Source of the DNA: Neodontobutis hainanensis
Lineage: Eukaryota > Chordata > Actinopteri > Gobiiformes > Odontobutidae
NCBI GenBank assembly: GCA_024349245.1
Contig: JALDNG010000041.1
Coordinates: 5,387,501-5,451,500 of the forward strand
DNA length: 64,000 nucleotides
Direction of reading: 5' to 3'
Shown here: positions 45,861 through 59,849 of the stretch, in pieces
Layout: each line of letters opens with the position of its first letter
How positions within the stretch are numbered: position 1 is the first letter of the stretch
Translations under genes and position numbers: made by a program
Notes under the pieces: model-generated
Database searches by the model: none
What the model was told of the DNA's origin: nothing
Seen by the model: only the letters and a program-made list of their open reading frames with translations

Positions 45861-48800
45861 GCCATTCACCATTTTTTTATAAAGAAAAACTCCTTTCCTT
45901 CTGATCTCCCTCATGCCACAGCTGATTCAGACAAACAATTACCTTTTCATGGACAGGTACTTGCAAATGGGTCACCTTTAGGTGTTCATCTGAAAGGAGC
46001 TGCCCTCCGAGGATTTCTGTGGAATCCTTCCAAGATGTAACAGACCACCTGGCCTGTCAGGTTACAGCTATGGTGGCCCTGCTGGGACTTGCTGTTGTCT
46101 ATAAAACAATCCATTGGAAATCGGTTTGACAGTATGTTCACTTGTCTAAACAAAACTAATTTAGTTCATTAACATGATGTTCAAAATGTAGGCTTAAAAA
46201 AAGTGTGCTTTTTTCCAACAGTGCTCAGTTTGTCCACTTCTGGCATTTGTAGGAACAGGAAGTAATGTGCTGTGCTCAACATAAATACATGAAGATCCCG
46301 ACTGTACATAAATACTGCCTGTGTTTTGGGAGCTTTTGTATAATAAAAGAAACAGTTTTTAATGTATTGTTTTTAACATTAGATACTTGTGGTATTACAT
46401 TAATTAAGATAAGAGTAAATATGGTTACTAAAATGGTTTCATTAATGTAGACTGTTTCAACAATTGTTTTTAAGCATTCATTAATAATATATGCTTAAAA
46501 ATGAGGTGTGTATAACATTAACACTATGTTGACAGAGCTTAACTTGTTTAGTTTTAGCTTGTGCTAAAACTAAAGCAGGATAAGACAACAGGTTTCCCTG
46601 CACCACTTTAGTAATGCCAACTAATTTGGGTTTACAGTGTGGCTGCTGAAAGATCTAAAACGTCTGTGTGTTATTAAGCCTGATATAAATTAAAAGAATG
46701 TGGATATGTTAGATTTTTTGCAAAGCCAGGTCCCAGGTCCTGTTGGAGAAGTGTGGCTGGTGATTTTATAGAACATGTGTAAAACTCTGAATGCTGAGTC
46801 TGGAACCTTTGAGCTTTTCATTCAACAAGCAACACTGTTTACTGATGTGAAGCTACTCAGATTATTTTTTTCAGTATTGTCCCGTTTTGGGGCTGTTGTA
46901 TGTTTTTTTTGAGAAGGTGTGCACCATCGTAACATTTGCCGCTCATTCTTCTTTACTTACTCATCTCATAAAGATTAAGGAATAGTGGAAAGGAAAGGAC
47001 TGAGGTGTCATCTTTTTAAATTAGACCAAAAAAAAAATTCTATGGGGCTGTACATTCCTGGTTTTACGATATATAGACAAATGCAGTGTTGAAAACTTAC
47101 TTGACTGTTTAATTTTGATCAACTTTATTCAACATTTAACACAAAACATATTAATAACAGTTTAAAGGTTGTTCCATTTTAAATGATTCGGTCTGAAGTG
47201 CTGCTATAACACAATACCTGTTAATGAAAGCCTACTCCAACAATCCCATAGTTTAGGATAATTGTGCAGAGAAAAGTTCTATCTTTTCAGCAATTGCACT
47301 TTTTCCAGTTCAACATGGCTGTGCAATCAGTAGCTATTGTAGTCTGTGCAAACAATGCCAAAGGCTGCGGAGCCAAAACCACAGCAGGATACTGTAAGGT
47401 AAAACAAACAGATTTATTGCTGAAAGGAAGGTTTGTTAAGAATTCTAAAAAAAGGGAAAACAAATAAAAGAAGATGCCTTTTCAAATATTAAAAGAAGCG
47501 CAGAAACTCAAAGGAGAATGTTATGGCTCTTTTTTCTTCGGGGCTCTTCGGTGGCTCTCATTACGACTTATTAACTGCAGTCCACATGAAACAAGCCTCC
47601 TCATTATTTTGGGACACAGCATTAATGGGACTCTAGCTCCTGTGATTGTGAGCTTACTTTATTGTAAACATTGAAGGTATGGCTCTATGAAAGTGCATGT
47701 AGTCTCTGAAATCGCGAGGCATGTGCAGTAGAGCCACGGGACATTGTCGTTAAACAACCAGGAATTCAAACGTTGGCAGAAAAACGCCACATCTGCACAT
47801 GCATCTGTAAGAATCATTGAGCCTGTTTGTAGGAGATTTGTGGAAACATAGCCATCTGTCTGTGTCACGTTTAAGCAGATGGGCATAAAGAGCAAAAAGA
47901 CAAACGATCTGAGCTTTTATCTAGTGACCGGCGTCAGGAATAGGTGCCTGATTAATACTTAGACTTCTTTATAAAGCACTGCAAATATGATAAATGTAGC
48001 CTGGATTATAAACCAAACATGATGTTGGCTGTCTCTACTCTCAGTGAGAGTTTTTACTGGTTTTAGAACAAACTGCAAAGAGTAGATCTAAAACTGAAGA
48101 GGGTGCAGCTGTAACTGTGGTGTTGAATATACAAGGTTTATTGCCCTCCACCAGAGACCCATGCTCTAATGTGGCCTTTGGGGAAAAATAATTGCCCACC
48201 TCTGCTCCAGAGTTACTAAAGCTGCAAGACATGTAAAGCAGAAAGACATGTAATTTTATTTTGTAACTTGGTCTAAAGTGGTCACTACTGCGGAGTTAGA
48301 GTAGGACTCAAGGTACGTTTATAGGTGTAAGTCCACTACACACCACCCTTTATCTTTAATGTTAATGTCACCAAAAACATTAGCCTTTCAAGCTTCATGT
48401 TTAGTACATTCATTATTAGTTAATGCACTTTTATGATTCATTTTCACTGTTTGAAGAGTTTGTGTGGTGTTTGTTTTTGATCAGAGAGATCAAGCTCTGT
48501 TAATGTCTGTATTAATACAGTACACCACTCATTACAGAACTCAATACAATACAAAAAGTTCTTATTGTTCTGTATTTCCTTCTGTTTAAATGGGGCAGAC
48601 AGAAAGCAGTTAGTAGGACACGATGCCACAAATCTTGGAGCACATGTCACGTGACACCCGGAGCTCTGTAACATTCTAATTTTAGCAATGCTGTAACCTA
48701 AAAGATGATATAATCTTGGTTTATGTGGACATTTACCAGGATTTGTATCTGGATTTCCAAGTGCTATCTCACTGCATTTGTAAAATGCATCTCACATCTT

Positions 48801-49554
48801 TTCATTGGCATCATGGGACTTAATGTTCACAACAATGATTAGATTATTTTAATTAAGAACTCAGTGTATTTTTTAATAATGCATATCCATCTGTAGAGGC
48901 ATTCCCTCTCAGTATGATCTCATTTTTATTTCAGCATTAATGAGGCACTGTATAGGGATCTATTTCCGCACAGTACACCACAGTCTCCGTTTCCCTAATC
49001 AGCTGTGCAGGTGTATTATTGCCGCAGTCCAAATGGAATCCATAATGCATCAATATTTTGCTTTCAAAACACTTTTTTTTTTTCGTCCCAAAATTCACGG
49101 AGAGTTGTTGTCACGGAGCAGCTTTGTCTAAACCAGTGGGGGAGTGGAAACGTACAATAATGGCCCTTGTGCTGATAATATATGTGCACCTCAGCGAAAT
49201 ACTAACAGACTCAAACATACTTTTTTGCGGTTTAAGTGTTGAGTAATCCCCAGTTGGGCTGCGGAGTTATGCATACACAGCTAAAAAAGACACTGACGCA
49301 TTATATATTCAACCTGTTCCCATCCCAAAGCAAATTAGAACTGCATTTGTCCGCTGACCCATCTGATCCTAGAAAGGTTTAGTTAAATTTATGAATTATT
49401 AATCTTATCTTATTACGCAGCAGACTTTACTATATATGAGACCATATGTTTAAACCTAAGCATAAGCACCTTTTCCCTCAAAATGATACAAATTGTTAAA
49501 CGTTGAATATTTATCTTTACTGATTTATTTTACTTTTATCTTAAAATCTGGTCT
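45861..49554. other. gene-free block with a possible hAT end
   Basis: No gene recognised. At 48130-48208 the minus strand reads CAGAGGTGGGCAATTATTTT and then CCCCAAAGGCCACATTAGAG, like one end of a common hAT-type repeat, but no second terminus or duplication was found. Confidence 0.45.
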
Positions 49555-49745
49555 CAGACAGTTTCAAGTCGTCAGTGTTTGCTTCTCAGTCACCAAAGAC
49601 TCGTACAAGTCCAGTCCGAGTCAAGTCATTATCACTTGAATCACAAGTCCGAGTCCAAGAAATCCGAAAGATCTTCAGGTCGAGGCATCTTTAGTTGAAC
49701 TGCAAGTCGAAAAAAAGGTCCAAGTTGAGTCCATTCTGCTCCACC
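49555..49745 (+). repeat. degenerate CAAGTC/GAGTC array
   Basis: Many overlapping copies of CAAGTC, GAGTC and AGTCC with irregular spacing of about 6-12 bp, such as GTCCAGTCCGAGTCAAGTC. A decayed short-period tandem array, a texture familiar in fish genomes. Confidence 0.6.
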
Positions 49746-50095
49746 ACCATGGACGTGATATCCTTTGTGAGTTTTAAATCAATCAATGAATATGTACTCA
49801 TGCCTTTTTAAATGACAAATATGAATATAGCATGTCAAGGACAAAGTAGTGCTAGAGAGCAACATAACCATTATCTCTCAAATATTTTCAAAGCATAGCA
49901 ACCTTTTCTGCTTTTATTGTATTATATAACTGTTATTATACTGTATAACAGTTGTGTCAGCCTTGTTAAACAATTTGTGAACACATTTTTAATATTAATC
50001 CATGGATTACCTTGCTTCCCTTTTCTTTATTGGTGTTTTCTTTTTGTGTTCTTTCTATGTATTATCATCAAGTTTTAAAAAACAGACTTAAGTCA

Positions 50096-51220
50096 GGCAA
50101 GGTAAGTTTATTTATATAGCTTGGTTCATACATGTTAGTCCCAGATGGTTCATATGGGACTAACATGTCAGAGATGTACATTGGCGCTGATCCACGCAGA
50201 TCCTTATACACTATCAGAGCTTTAAACTCTGTCCTCTGAGAGACAGGAAGTCAGTGTAAAGACCTGAGTATAACTGGCCACGGAGGAAGCATGTAAAGAT
50301 TAAACAAAAGGGGTCCCAGTATGGACCCCTGTGGGACCCCACAGATGAAGGCTATTGGGTCTGGGATGCAGTTTTAAGTTTCAACAAAGTACCTCCTGTC
50401 TTCAAGATAGGACCTGAAGCATTTGAGGGCAGCACTTGAGATGCCCACCCTGTCCTCTGACCCCTGTAACAGGATCACATGATCATCTGTGTCAAACGCT
50501 GCACTCAGATCCAGCAGGACTACGACTGAGACTCTGCATGCATCAGTGTTGTCATCTGTCACCTTGATAAGAGCCGCCTCGGTGATGGGGCCTAAAACCT
50601 GACTGAGAAGCATCAAAACAGTTGTTAATCAGGAGAAAGTCATTAAGTTGTTTGTATACAACTTTTTCAAGGAGTTTACCTAGAAATGGCAAGTTTGATA
50701 TGGACTGATCAGTGTTTTGTACTGTGGCACTAAGACTGCTCTTTTGAAGGAGAGGCTTAATGACAGCACTGTAGTGAGATGTTAACTAAGTGAGAGAGCT
50801 GTGGTAACAAACTATTCAGCCCGGATTTTGGAAATCTAGTGGGTAACTCGTCGAGGCAGCACGTGGAAGCTCTCAGACTGGGGATAGTCTCTTGGACTGT
50901 TTTGTCAGTGACAGGTGTGAAGTGTGTCAGTGACAGGTGTGTGGATGGCTGTACAGTTGTCATCTGTGTTGTGGAGTTTATTGCTAGTTTAATACTCTGC
51001 ACCCTATCATTAAAGAACAGAGCAAACTCATTGCATTTAGATGTGGACTAGTTCTGAAGGCAATGGAGCAGGAGGGTTTGTTAATCTGTTCACTGTACCA
51101 ACAGGACGCAAGAGTTGTTACTGCAGTTTGTGATTATTTTAGAAAAATATCTCTGTCTTATCTCATATCTTCATGGTGCCTTCTGTCTATTTTGAACCAT
51201 TTGAACCTCAACAGGAGCAA
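50096..51220 (-). pseudogene. L2-type LINE, RT fragment with internal deletion
   Basis: On the minus strand, pieces of a non-LTR RT in changing frames. They are an upstream part (51002-50757) with L-R-A-S-T-C-C-L-D and P-T-R-F, a part with S-N-L-P-F-L-G-K-L-L-E-K, then 50616-50374 with motif A D-L-S-A-A-F-D-T, then G-V-P-Q-G-S-I-L-G-P (motif B) near 50300-50345. The YxDD block is missing because sequence jumps to the far C-terminal part (S-L-H-x-L-P-V-S). The 3' end near 50096 reads TATATAAATAAACTTACC on the minus strand. The motif set fits L2/CR1-type elements. Dead copy. Confidence 0.75.
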
Positions 51221-54200
51221 TAAATAAAGTGTATGAATTTAACAGATCATCATCAGTAGAACATGAGGCATGCTCAAACGTTATCCTCTCTTTGCCTTTG
51301 TGCTGTCCTTTATGTGTCTCCTTCGGACAACGGCAGGCACCACAGCTGGTGTGGGAGAAACAGACACAGAAATAATCAGAAAGGCTGACACGCTGACATT
51401 TGAAATATTAACCCCCTTAGTAATGAAAGTAGTCCGTTCTTTATTCAGTTTATTTTAGCAATAAAATAATGGAATCTTGGCCTGTTCATGTGAGCTAGTG
51501 CTAATTCTGAGATGCAGTATAAAAAAATCTGAATTACACTTAATAATTATAACCATGCTGCTGGTTTAATGTTGAATCATAAATGAAAGTAAATATTGTG
51601 GCACATTTACTTAAAAGAACTGCCAATAAATGTCACCAACAATGCATAATGAACATAAACTTTGGGCAAGAAAAGAAGAAAGAAGCCTTGTCAGGGTCTC
51701 AAATCCCTGTCACCATGGCAACTCAAATATAATGTTACACACAAACAATGCAATATAGAGCATAACACTTTTATCTGTATTCATTGTGTTCATCTTTTAT
51801 CGTTAAATTCCAAGCTACTGCAGACGGCCAATTTCTCACTAAATCAATTCAAAGGAAAAACACAGGTTTTTCTAGACTTTTGTGTGCAACTTCCAGTTAA
51901 AAAATGGATTAGTCATATCTTCCATCTGTAAATTAGAGAGAATGTATCTCTACAAAGTGCTTTAATTAGAGTCTTCTATAATAATGTGCCCAAAGAGCCA
52001 CAGTGGACACAATTACACACCGAGCAGAGTTATTAAGCTTCATTCATTCCTGGAAATAGCCACCATCACTTTCTACAGAATCCATTAAACAATTTTAAGT
52101 AATTAAAAGAATATTACCGAATTATCCACAAACCGGGACAATTTTAATTTACTTTATATAATTTAAAAAGGCAATGATTTGGGAAATACGGATGACAAGT
52201 GTCATTTTGGACTTGATTACTAAGATGAATACGTGGTTCATTAAAGGAATATTTAAATCAATTTAAATGATGAAACTTAATACAGCAGATGTTTAAAGGT
52301 ATTTTAACACCAGACACATAATGGTGATTATTTTCACTGCTTAAGTGGAAAAACATAGAGGTTAGAGTGGTGTAAACACATTTAACCAGCCACATTTCTG
52401 CTTCTCACCGTGAAAGGAATAATGTTAATGAAAAATACACATGGCTTAAAAAGCTTAGTGGAGAATGAAATGAATCAGAAGGGCTGCTAAATTAATATTT
52501 TTACATTTTGACTGGAATGTACTGCGCTGCTCAAAGTAATTATATGGTAATTTAAAAATGAATCTTTTAAATTTAATTTACGTCTTGTGTTGTTGGGAAG
52601 TTCACCTGGAACAGGTGGTGACACTATTATATCTAGGTTTTTATATTATTTCAATTAAAGCTGGTGGTAATTAACATTGGCTGTTGGACTAAACGGCATT
52701 GACTCAATGGCTTCCAAAAATGAAAATAAGTGTTTATACCAGCACTGGCTATAGCCGTTTACAGGGAAGAAGAGTGTAAAAAAGAAAAACTTGAATAGAG
52801 AAAAGTGAGCATAACAAGCATACATCAATAAAAAAATCCATAAACAAATGTGCCAAACCCCCGCCTCAGAACGGCCACAGTAGTGCACTAACTCTAAACC
52901 TGTCACCATCCGCAAGATCGGGCCCTTAAATGTAAGATCTACTTACAAAAAAAGAATACAAAACTTTAGCATGAAGTGAACTCCAGCTTCATTTATTCAA
53001 CTTTAATGTGACTTAAGGGCTTCCCAGTGGCATAACTTCTGATTTTTTTTTTTTTAAATAAATCTTTAATTTTTAATTAATCTTTAAAACATTACTGACG
53101 CAGCAAAAAAGTGAGCATTGTTAAAAAAAAATAAAAAATTTCCCCTTTGGCAGAAAGTAAAGCACAAACTGTTTGGGTGGGAGACTGAGCTCGGAGCCGA
53201 GTATCCGTTCCTCTGAGGGGTATGGAAGCTTGTGGCTGTCCCACATCAACTGGCCTAGATGACGGGATACAAAAGAGGAGGAACGGATCAACAGCACAAA
53301 GGGATTCTAGCTTTAGATTGAGAGAGCGATGGCGGATAATATGGCTTATGCAGCAGGAGAAAGAGTAAAGTCAAGTTCTCACCCGCAGAGAGAATAACGA
53401 GGTTGTATGTTCTAATATTTATGTAGCTAACTGGCATGAATTAGCAATGACTGCAGTGGAATATCATTTAGTATCATTTAAGTGTAGTCTTCTTCTGGAC
53501 TCTGACTCATTACCTAATCACACAATCTAAAAGCAAATTAAATGAAATACAGCAATGCCACACGGTGAATTCTACCAAGAAACAGGTGCATACTTTATAT
53601 CACTAAGCCTACAGAAATACAGTCCACTAGCAATGTGTGTCTGGTGGAGTTATACTGAGCTTTTGTACTTTAATTTAAAAGTGTTGAATACTCTTACCAT
53701 TAAAACTATTGACAGAGTGACCAGAGGAAAATAAAATATATATATGTGATGTAATAGTATGAAACAACCAGTGCAGAGTGAATGGAATATTTTTTCTTCA
53801 CAATGTTGTTTTGACTTGACAGTGCTTCCAGGTTTTTTTTTCTGGCAGCAGTGGGTTTTCTATATGACCAAATGAAACAGTACTCTATTTGCGATGGCCA
53901 CTTTTTGCAACATTCTGTCGAACAAACAGAACAGTCACTATGTTTTAAATCTTACAACAACCATGTAACTTTTTACCTCCATTATATCAATATTTTGGAA
54001 TCAATACTTTTTAAAATATTGCAATACCACTGTGCTAATACCAAATGTGCAATTTGATTTCACTTCTGAGAGTTTAGCCTGATGCAGACTTTAGATGGTC
54101 TTAAGTGTCACGTGATTATGGCACAATATCCAATGTCTGCACTTCCTCAGTCGAGCAAGTGTTGGTATCGCCCATCGCCCATTGCACAACACTTCTGTGC

Positions 54201-54377
54201 TCCTTGTGACTGCACATCTTCAAAATTGACATAAGCTTCTTTTATGCTCCTTTCTGTGACATTGGTGGGAATTTCTCTCACCTCAAACTTGTGCTCCATT
54301 TATGCTCAACGTGTAACACAGCAAATTTCTGAGCCACTGTTCCCTTTTATGATGCGTCCTGTAATTTATAATAAAGT

Positions 54378-54399
54378 TATATATATATATATATATATG
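54378..54399. repeat. (TA)n microsatellite
   Basis: About eleven TA units. Confidence 0.9.
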
Positions 54400-54833
54400 A
54401 GTTATAAAAATCTAAACCCAACGTTGCATCTTGACTCACTATTTGTGTTAGGTTTACTGCTACACGCACTTCGATTTCCTTAATGTCGAGCTGTGTGTTT
54501 TACATTTAAATAATATTTCAGTGTCTATAAATAGTTGCATTAATTAATTGTTAATTACACATCTATTAATGCTTAACTACTGTTTTATTGTTTGAGTTAT
54601 TATAAAGAGTTAGCGAGCCTTCACAAAGGTTTATTGTTAAAACATGTCTCTAAGGAGAGGTCTGCTCGTCCCAGCTGCATGGAATATTATTCATTGATAT
54701 CAGAGTTTTTGCCCAGCCGAGGGTCCTGTGTCAGTGAAATAGATATGGTTCTACCAATCGTGTTTCTAAGAATCCTTAAATCAATATGAGAATGTATATT
54801 CTGGGAATTTTAAATCACGTCCTGCTACTAACT

Positions 54834-54856
54834 AAAAGTTACACAGTGTTACTTTA
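54834..54856 (-). repeat. transposon-end-like motif, copy 4 (minus strand)
   Basis: On the minus strand TTAAAGTAACACTGTGTAAC, then TTTTAGTTAGTAGCAGG. The element body would extend leftward to about 54.6 kb; no second end confirmed. Confidence 0.4.
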
Positions 54857-55384
54857 ATAGTGTGAGTTTTTCCAAAGTGTTACCAAAGCCTCTGTTGCTA
54901 TAACTAATACTTATACTTACTAATATCATAATACTTCTTTCCACTGTCAAATAAAACGACCGGGGAGACGACGCCAAAACCCAAAAGGACTTGCAAAAAT
55001 AAAGCGATTGATAGTTAGATCTGGTCAACAGAGATGTAAAGTCAAATAATTAAACAAAACATACATAAGCATTATAAATAAAGGCAGAGTCTTCACATTC
55101 CAGACATCTACAGACTTGAATGATATTGTCACGTTCATTAATCTTCATTAGCCTCCTCACTAAGTTACTGTAGACAATGGACCTCTTTTGTAGCTGCACA
55201 AGTGCACAAGGAGAAACAAAAAGTGCAGTTTTAACATTGGAGGAGCACAAGTGTGTTTGCTCGCTCATATAACTTACATTGCTGCCTTCACATGTCTCTG
55301 TTAGAAAACACAAGTTAACAAAAGTTTGCATTGTTTAGTACATTATTTGTGTTCCTGAAATCACAGACTAAATCACAGACTTGT

Positions 55385-55510
55385 GTGTATTTATTTATTT
55401 ATTAGTTTATTTGACTGGGACAGTGTACATTCATTTACAGTGCTGTAAATGCACTACAATAAGCCAAAAGGCTATTTTTTTATCGGTATGTGTATGTTTT
55501 TGTAGCACAA
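55385..55510 (-). repeat. LINE-tail-like repeat fragment
   Basis: On the plus strand TTTATTTATTTATTAG is followed by TTTGACTGGGACAGTGTACA, then GCTGTAAATGCACTACAA and AGCCAAAAGGCTATTTT. This reads like the reverse complement of a teleost LINE 3' end with a short simple-repeat tail. No coding part is present. Confidence 0.4.
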
Positions 55511-57649
55511 TAATGCACCTTTATGAGCCAAGGGATAAACTCTAAACACCCACACACAAGATATTAAAACAGCACTGCACATCTCGAAGGACTGGAAATT
55601 GAAGTAGGCCTTGTTTTGCTGCATCACTTTTTCATCACCATTATGATATATTTCATACTCTGTTCATTCATGGACTAATATGAATGATTTAGTGAAGCTC
55701 TTTTTACTACAGGGTGTTGATATTTCCAAGACAAACTAATTCCAAACCCTCTGACAGTATTTGATGAGATCTGAGCCTTTGTCGACTCTGGAGTAGTGCT
55801 GTGTTTTCCTGTTGTGCCTGTTCAATTTGTGCCTGGCTGCGTCTGACCTCTCCGTTCTTTTCGATGACAGACAATCAGAAGAGTAATCATTGGGAGCGCT
55901 CACCTATCAGTATGTGGGCAAGAGACGACCTATAAAAGCTGCTCATCTCTTTCAAAATACAACTTCTACTGCTTTGTTCATCTTTTTTGTTCAGTTGCTG
56001 TTGAGTACCGGTCTTTGTTTGGCCAAAGACTGTTCATCTTGATTTTTATTTTTATTTTTTTATTATTTGTTAAAGAAGTGATTCAGTCATTTTGGCTTCA
56101 TTTCAAGTTAAAGTATTTCAGATTCAGAGCTGTAATTTAGAATTTACCCAATCTAACAAACAAATGTAGGGTAAAAATGTACTTTTTTAAATGTGTAATT
56201 GTGTAGTTGTGGGCCTTTTTAAGCAACATAGGGACATCCTGTTGTCTATGAAGAAACCTTTTTATCTTTTTAATATGACCAACTAATCCTAAACGTTTAT
56301 CAAAAATGGGGCGGGCTTTATGCAATGCACTGTTTTTCTGATTGGTTATATGATTACCCAACTACAGATCTTTACTCTGCGTTATTTTGATCCAGCTCCT
56401 GGAAATTGAGAGAGAATTGAGAATTTAATGAACATTTTACCCCCACTTAAGGATTACTTTTACTTTATCTTAATTTAGACATATGCAGAGCAGTAGGCAA
56501 CGAGAATATTGACTGTCCAAACTTTGAAATATATCTGGCATAGTATTACCCAGCTACATAGAAGGGACTAACACACAAACTGAATTAAAAGGAAGGACTG
56601 GCACCAAAAGTGATGTTGGAAACTACCTACAGTCTCCAATCAGATGTGTGGACATATGTCAGTCCTGTATAAAGCCTATAAATGGATAAATGTCAGGGAC
56701 TTCTTGCCTCCTCAATCTATCATTGTGAGTTTTATCACAAGAGGCAGCTCTGTGGTGCGGATATTACGCTGGAACATGCCTTGGACTGGGTTAAAGCAGG
56801 ATGCCGACAATCTTCCCTTCTAATCTTCAGATAGGCTTCTTAACAGCAGCAGCAGATTTAAAAGATTGGTCCAACTTTGAGGCAGGCAATCCTTGAATTG
56901 TTGTGTACAGAACCGACTTTTGCAGTTTAGTTTTGTGTTTAAACAGATGGCAGTGGCTCATTTAAAGTTGTGGAACTGATGGACTCTGCGGGAAACCAAT
57001 AGGGCCTTAAAGGGACTCAACTTGCTTTGTCAGCTCCAAGCTTTTGGCAGCCGAGTTTTGAGGCAGGACGTCCAGATTTTTGGTCTGCTCGTGTGAAGGG
57101 TTGTATTGTTTCGGAGATCCGTTGCGGTAGAGAGCTTGAGCCATGTGACAGAATAGGTACACTTATTTGGCCCACCCAAGAGAGGACCACTACAAACCAG
57201 TCTTTTAATAAAGTGCTCTGCCAGAAGAGAGGCCAGCAACACTAAAAAAGCTTTTATATGAAATGGCATCAGCTTTACCCCCCACAGACTTGAGAGGTGA
57301 AATTCAACTGTGTGTGCTTGTCGGAGCCTGAGACTTGTTAGACTAAAATACACAGCATTACACAAGGCTTGCTAACATTTAAAGACGGTAGAAGTTGAGC
57401 ATTTACAGCGCTGTCAGATAATTCATTTCTGTTTAGTTCCCTTTGAGGGACATAAGGGCACTTTGAATTGTATAAGCTCTGATGTCTTTGAGGTAAGTTT
57501 AGCTGTGCACGCAGGTAAGGGAAAGTTAATGCAACTAAAGTTGTTTACTGCAACTGCAAAAAGTAAGGATTTTGTGCTTGGCCATGTTTAAGATTGTTTT
57601 ATTTTATATTAAATTTTGATACACCTGAGCCAGGTTCAGTCCAAAGCCG
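55511..57649. other. gene-free block
   Basis: No gene recognised. Includes the second copy of the dispersed repeat pair. The overlapping frames at 57027-57365 on both strands have no domain. Confidence 0.5.
56311..56347 (+). repeat. dispersed repeat pair, copy 2
   Basis: Close match to 7105-7141, sharing TTTATGCAATGC and TCTGATTG. Confidence 0.35.
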
Positions 57650-57935
57650 GTGAAGCTGCATTTGTTCATTATGTGTTGTTCAGAATAAAAAAATACACCA
57701 ACAATAACCTCTTTCAAAAGTCGACTCATAACACACCTTTTCTCACTAGTTTAATAACAACAGCTGTAATATCACTGTTTATGTGGTTCATGTTAATATA
57801 TTTTCTACTATTGTTTAAATAGTTTATTTATATTTCTTTTATTTCTTCTTTCTTCTACAACTTTTGTGTCATTTCTGTAAAGCACATTGAGTTGCTTTGT
57901 TACAAAATGTGCTTTATAAAAACATTTTCTTCTTC
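57650..57935 (+). mobile_element. L2-type LINE 3' end, decayed
   Basis: A degraded stretch (TTTCAAAAGTCGACTCATAAC) recalls the last codons of an L2 ORF2. The tail GTAAAGCACATTGAGTTGC, then AAATGTGCTTTATAAAAAC, is the typical L2-like 3' end. No RT motif is left. Confidence 0.45.
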
Positions 57936-59086
57936 CTCTTCCTCTTCTTCTTTTTGTATCATTTATTAAAGCATGCTTTAAGAGTATATAACAGTTTATA
58001 AAGCTATGGATGTCAAGTTTGGGTCTTGTACAAGTATGAATATCTATCAAACTTAATGGTGAGATTATCTAAAAAAAATCTGAAATTTAGTTGGATATTG
58101 TTACATTTATGCAAATATGAATATAAATACATTTATGTGTTTGTGGGGATAGAATTAGATCTATCAAGATTTTATTAATATTTTAGAGACATATAACAAT
58201 GCTCTTGAATGTTTTATGTTTTAAATAAATCACTACAGTTGCACAAATAGGTCTCCACCCCATTGATTATAATCTTATAAGTGCCAAATGAAAGAAAATA
58301 CTTGCATATGCTGCTGCCAGATGCCTCCAAATGCACACTTTTATGGCACTGGCAAAAACACTGGCCCATAAATCTTTGCCAGAAGAAAATCTCTCCATAT
58401 TTTAACCAAAGAAGAGATTTTCTCCCATCTGGCAGTACTGTTTCTTGTCTGACACGGCTTAGCATGTTTCTTCTGCTCCACTATTCGCTAACTGCGGCAG
58501 CTTGGAGACGCCTTTATCCATGGCACTTCCACAGGCTAGATTATGAATTAGTTAGAGAGCTGAGTAGAAAAACAACAAACTAATTAAGGACCTTCATCAC
58601 CACATTGTGCACATTGCAATAAGGAATTTGTTTCTTTCTTTATCCCTCTGAGACACATAATAATCCAGGCACACATTTCCGCTGAGGAGCTATAGAAAGA
58701 GAAGCCCTGTACGAAAGTGAATTTTCAATGAGCTGCATTCATTTGTCATATAAACACAAAAAAGATAATAGGAGCCTTATTAGTAGGTTTATATAACACA
58801 AATCAGAAGCTAGTGCAGAAATTAGATCTCCTGATCTTAGTGATTTTTTTTTCTTCTAAAAAATATCAGAACATGACACAGAAAAGGCTATACGTTTTCT
58901 ACTATTTTCAAGCAAACTCTAAAAAGTATCATTTTGCAGCTTGAAGAAACTTATTTAGACGTGTACGGTATGTGAAAAAATAGGAAATTCTTAAGATGTT
59001 AAGAAAATTTCAGTTCAACTTTATTCCAGACTCGTGGTTCAATATAAATATAAGACACACACACACCAGATAGAAAGAATCAACAA
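57936..59086. other. no recognisable feature
   Basis: AT-rich, with short frames only. Confidence 0.5.
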
Positions 59087-59612
59087 TTAAATGGGCATTT
59101 TAAAAAGACAGCAGTACCAGTGCCTCCACAGCTTGGACTGAGAGCAGGCTGCACTAAATCTATTTGTCAGTGACATAATTATTTCATTCTTGGATTTGTT
59201 TAACCTACAGACAAAGCTATACATTGACTTTTGTAAAGTTGCCTGTAGAGTGTTAATTTGAGCAGTGACAAACATGTCACTCACACTTGTCCAACTTGGT
59301 CGCTTTAAAAGCACACGACAGGCATCATTGTCGGCCACCTGCAGCCTTTGCAGACTGGCTTCTTTATAGTTAGTCCACAGATGGGCCATGTACAAAGGTG
59401 TACAATATGTCTTAAAAAGAGTTATCTTAACAGTGTCTGTACAGTGTCCAAACTTCTGTGTGAAAGTAATAGCCTGGCCGTACAAAGTTCTGCAAAGTTC
59501 TGTCTAAACATGTCTTCATCATTAGTCACGTCTTCTGTGAAGATATGCCTGAGGTATTTGATTTTCCTTGAGACCTCAAATACAATGTACTCCACTAACT
59601 ACACTAAAAGTC
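59087..59612 (-). pseudogene. LINE reverse transcriptase C-terminal relic
   Basis: A 132-codon minus frame (59485-59087) carries T-L-F-K-T-Y-C-T-P-L-Y-M-A-H-L-W near its start, L-Q-V-A-D-N-D-A-C-R and M-F-V further on. This order is typical of the region downstream of the RT catalytic core in fish non-LTR elements. Upstream, at 59490-59612, another frame reads K-I-K-Y-L-R-H-I and D-E-D-M-F-R-Q, the part just after the YxDD block. The catalytic motifs themselves are gone. The clade is not assigned. Confidence 0.65.
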
Positions 59613-59628
59613 AAAGTTATTTGGCTCT

Positions 59629-59842
59629 CGGGGCGGCACTATTAGTGTAGAGCAGTCGTCCTTCAACCGGAAGATAGGCGGTTCGATTCCCACTCTCCCC
59701 ACAGTTCATACTGTCGTTGTGTCCTTGGGCAAGACACTTAACCCACCTTGCCTCCAGTGGCTGTAACACTGGTAATTACTGTAGAACAACGTAAGTCGCT
59801 TTGGATAAAAGCGTCAGCTAAATCAATAAATGTAAATGTAAA
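59629..59842 (+). mobile_element. tRNA-derived SINE (tail type A) with target duplication
   Basis: Head GGGCGGCACTATTAGTG with a damaged A box and an excellent B box GGCGGTTCGATTCCC; core TTCATACTGTCGTTGTG; tail GTAAGTCGCTTTGGATAAAA, then GCGTCAGC. TGGCTCT flanks it at 59622-59628 and 59843-59849, a likely 7-bp target duplication. It lies just beyond the LINE relic. Confidence 0.8.
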
Positions 59843-59849
59843 TGGCTCT

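Larger units (their letters stand above)
51221..55384. other. gene-free block
   Basis: AT-rich, no gene recognised. Contains a (TA)n microsatellite at 54378-54399 and a transposon-end-like motif at 54834. A GC-richer patch at 53160-53400 has no convincing coding structure. Confidence 0.5.

Noticed and set aside
53330..53400. Short frame starting ATGGCGGATAATATGGC
   Set aside because: Only about 20 codons, with no splice context or family match.
57027..57365. Overlapping 72- and 111-codon frames
   Set aside because: They occupy opposite strands of the same sequence and neither shows a domain.
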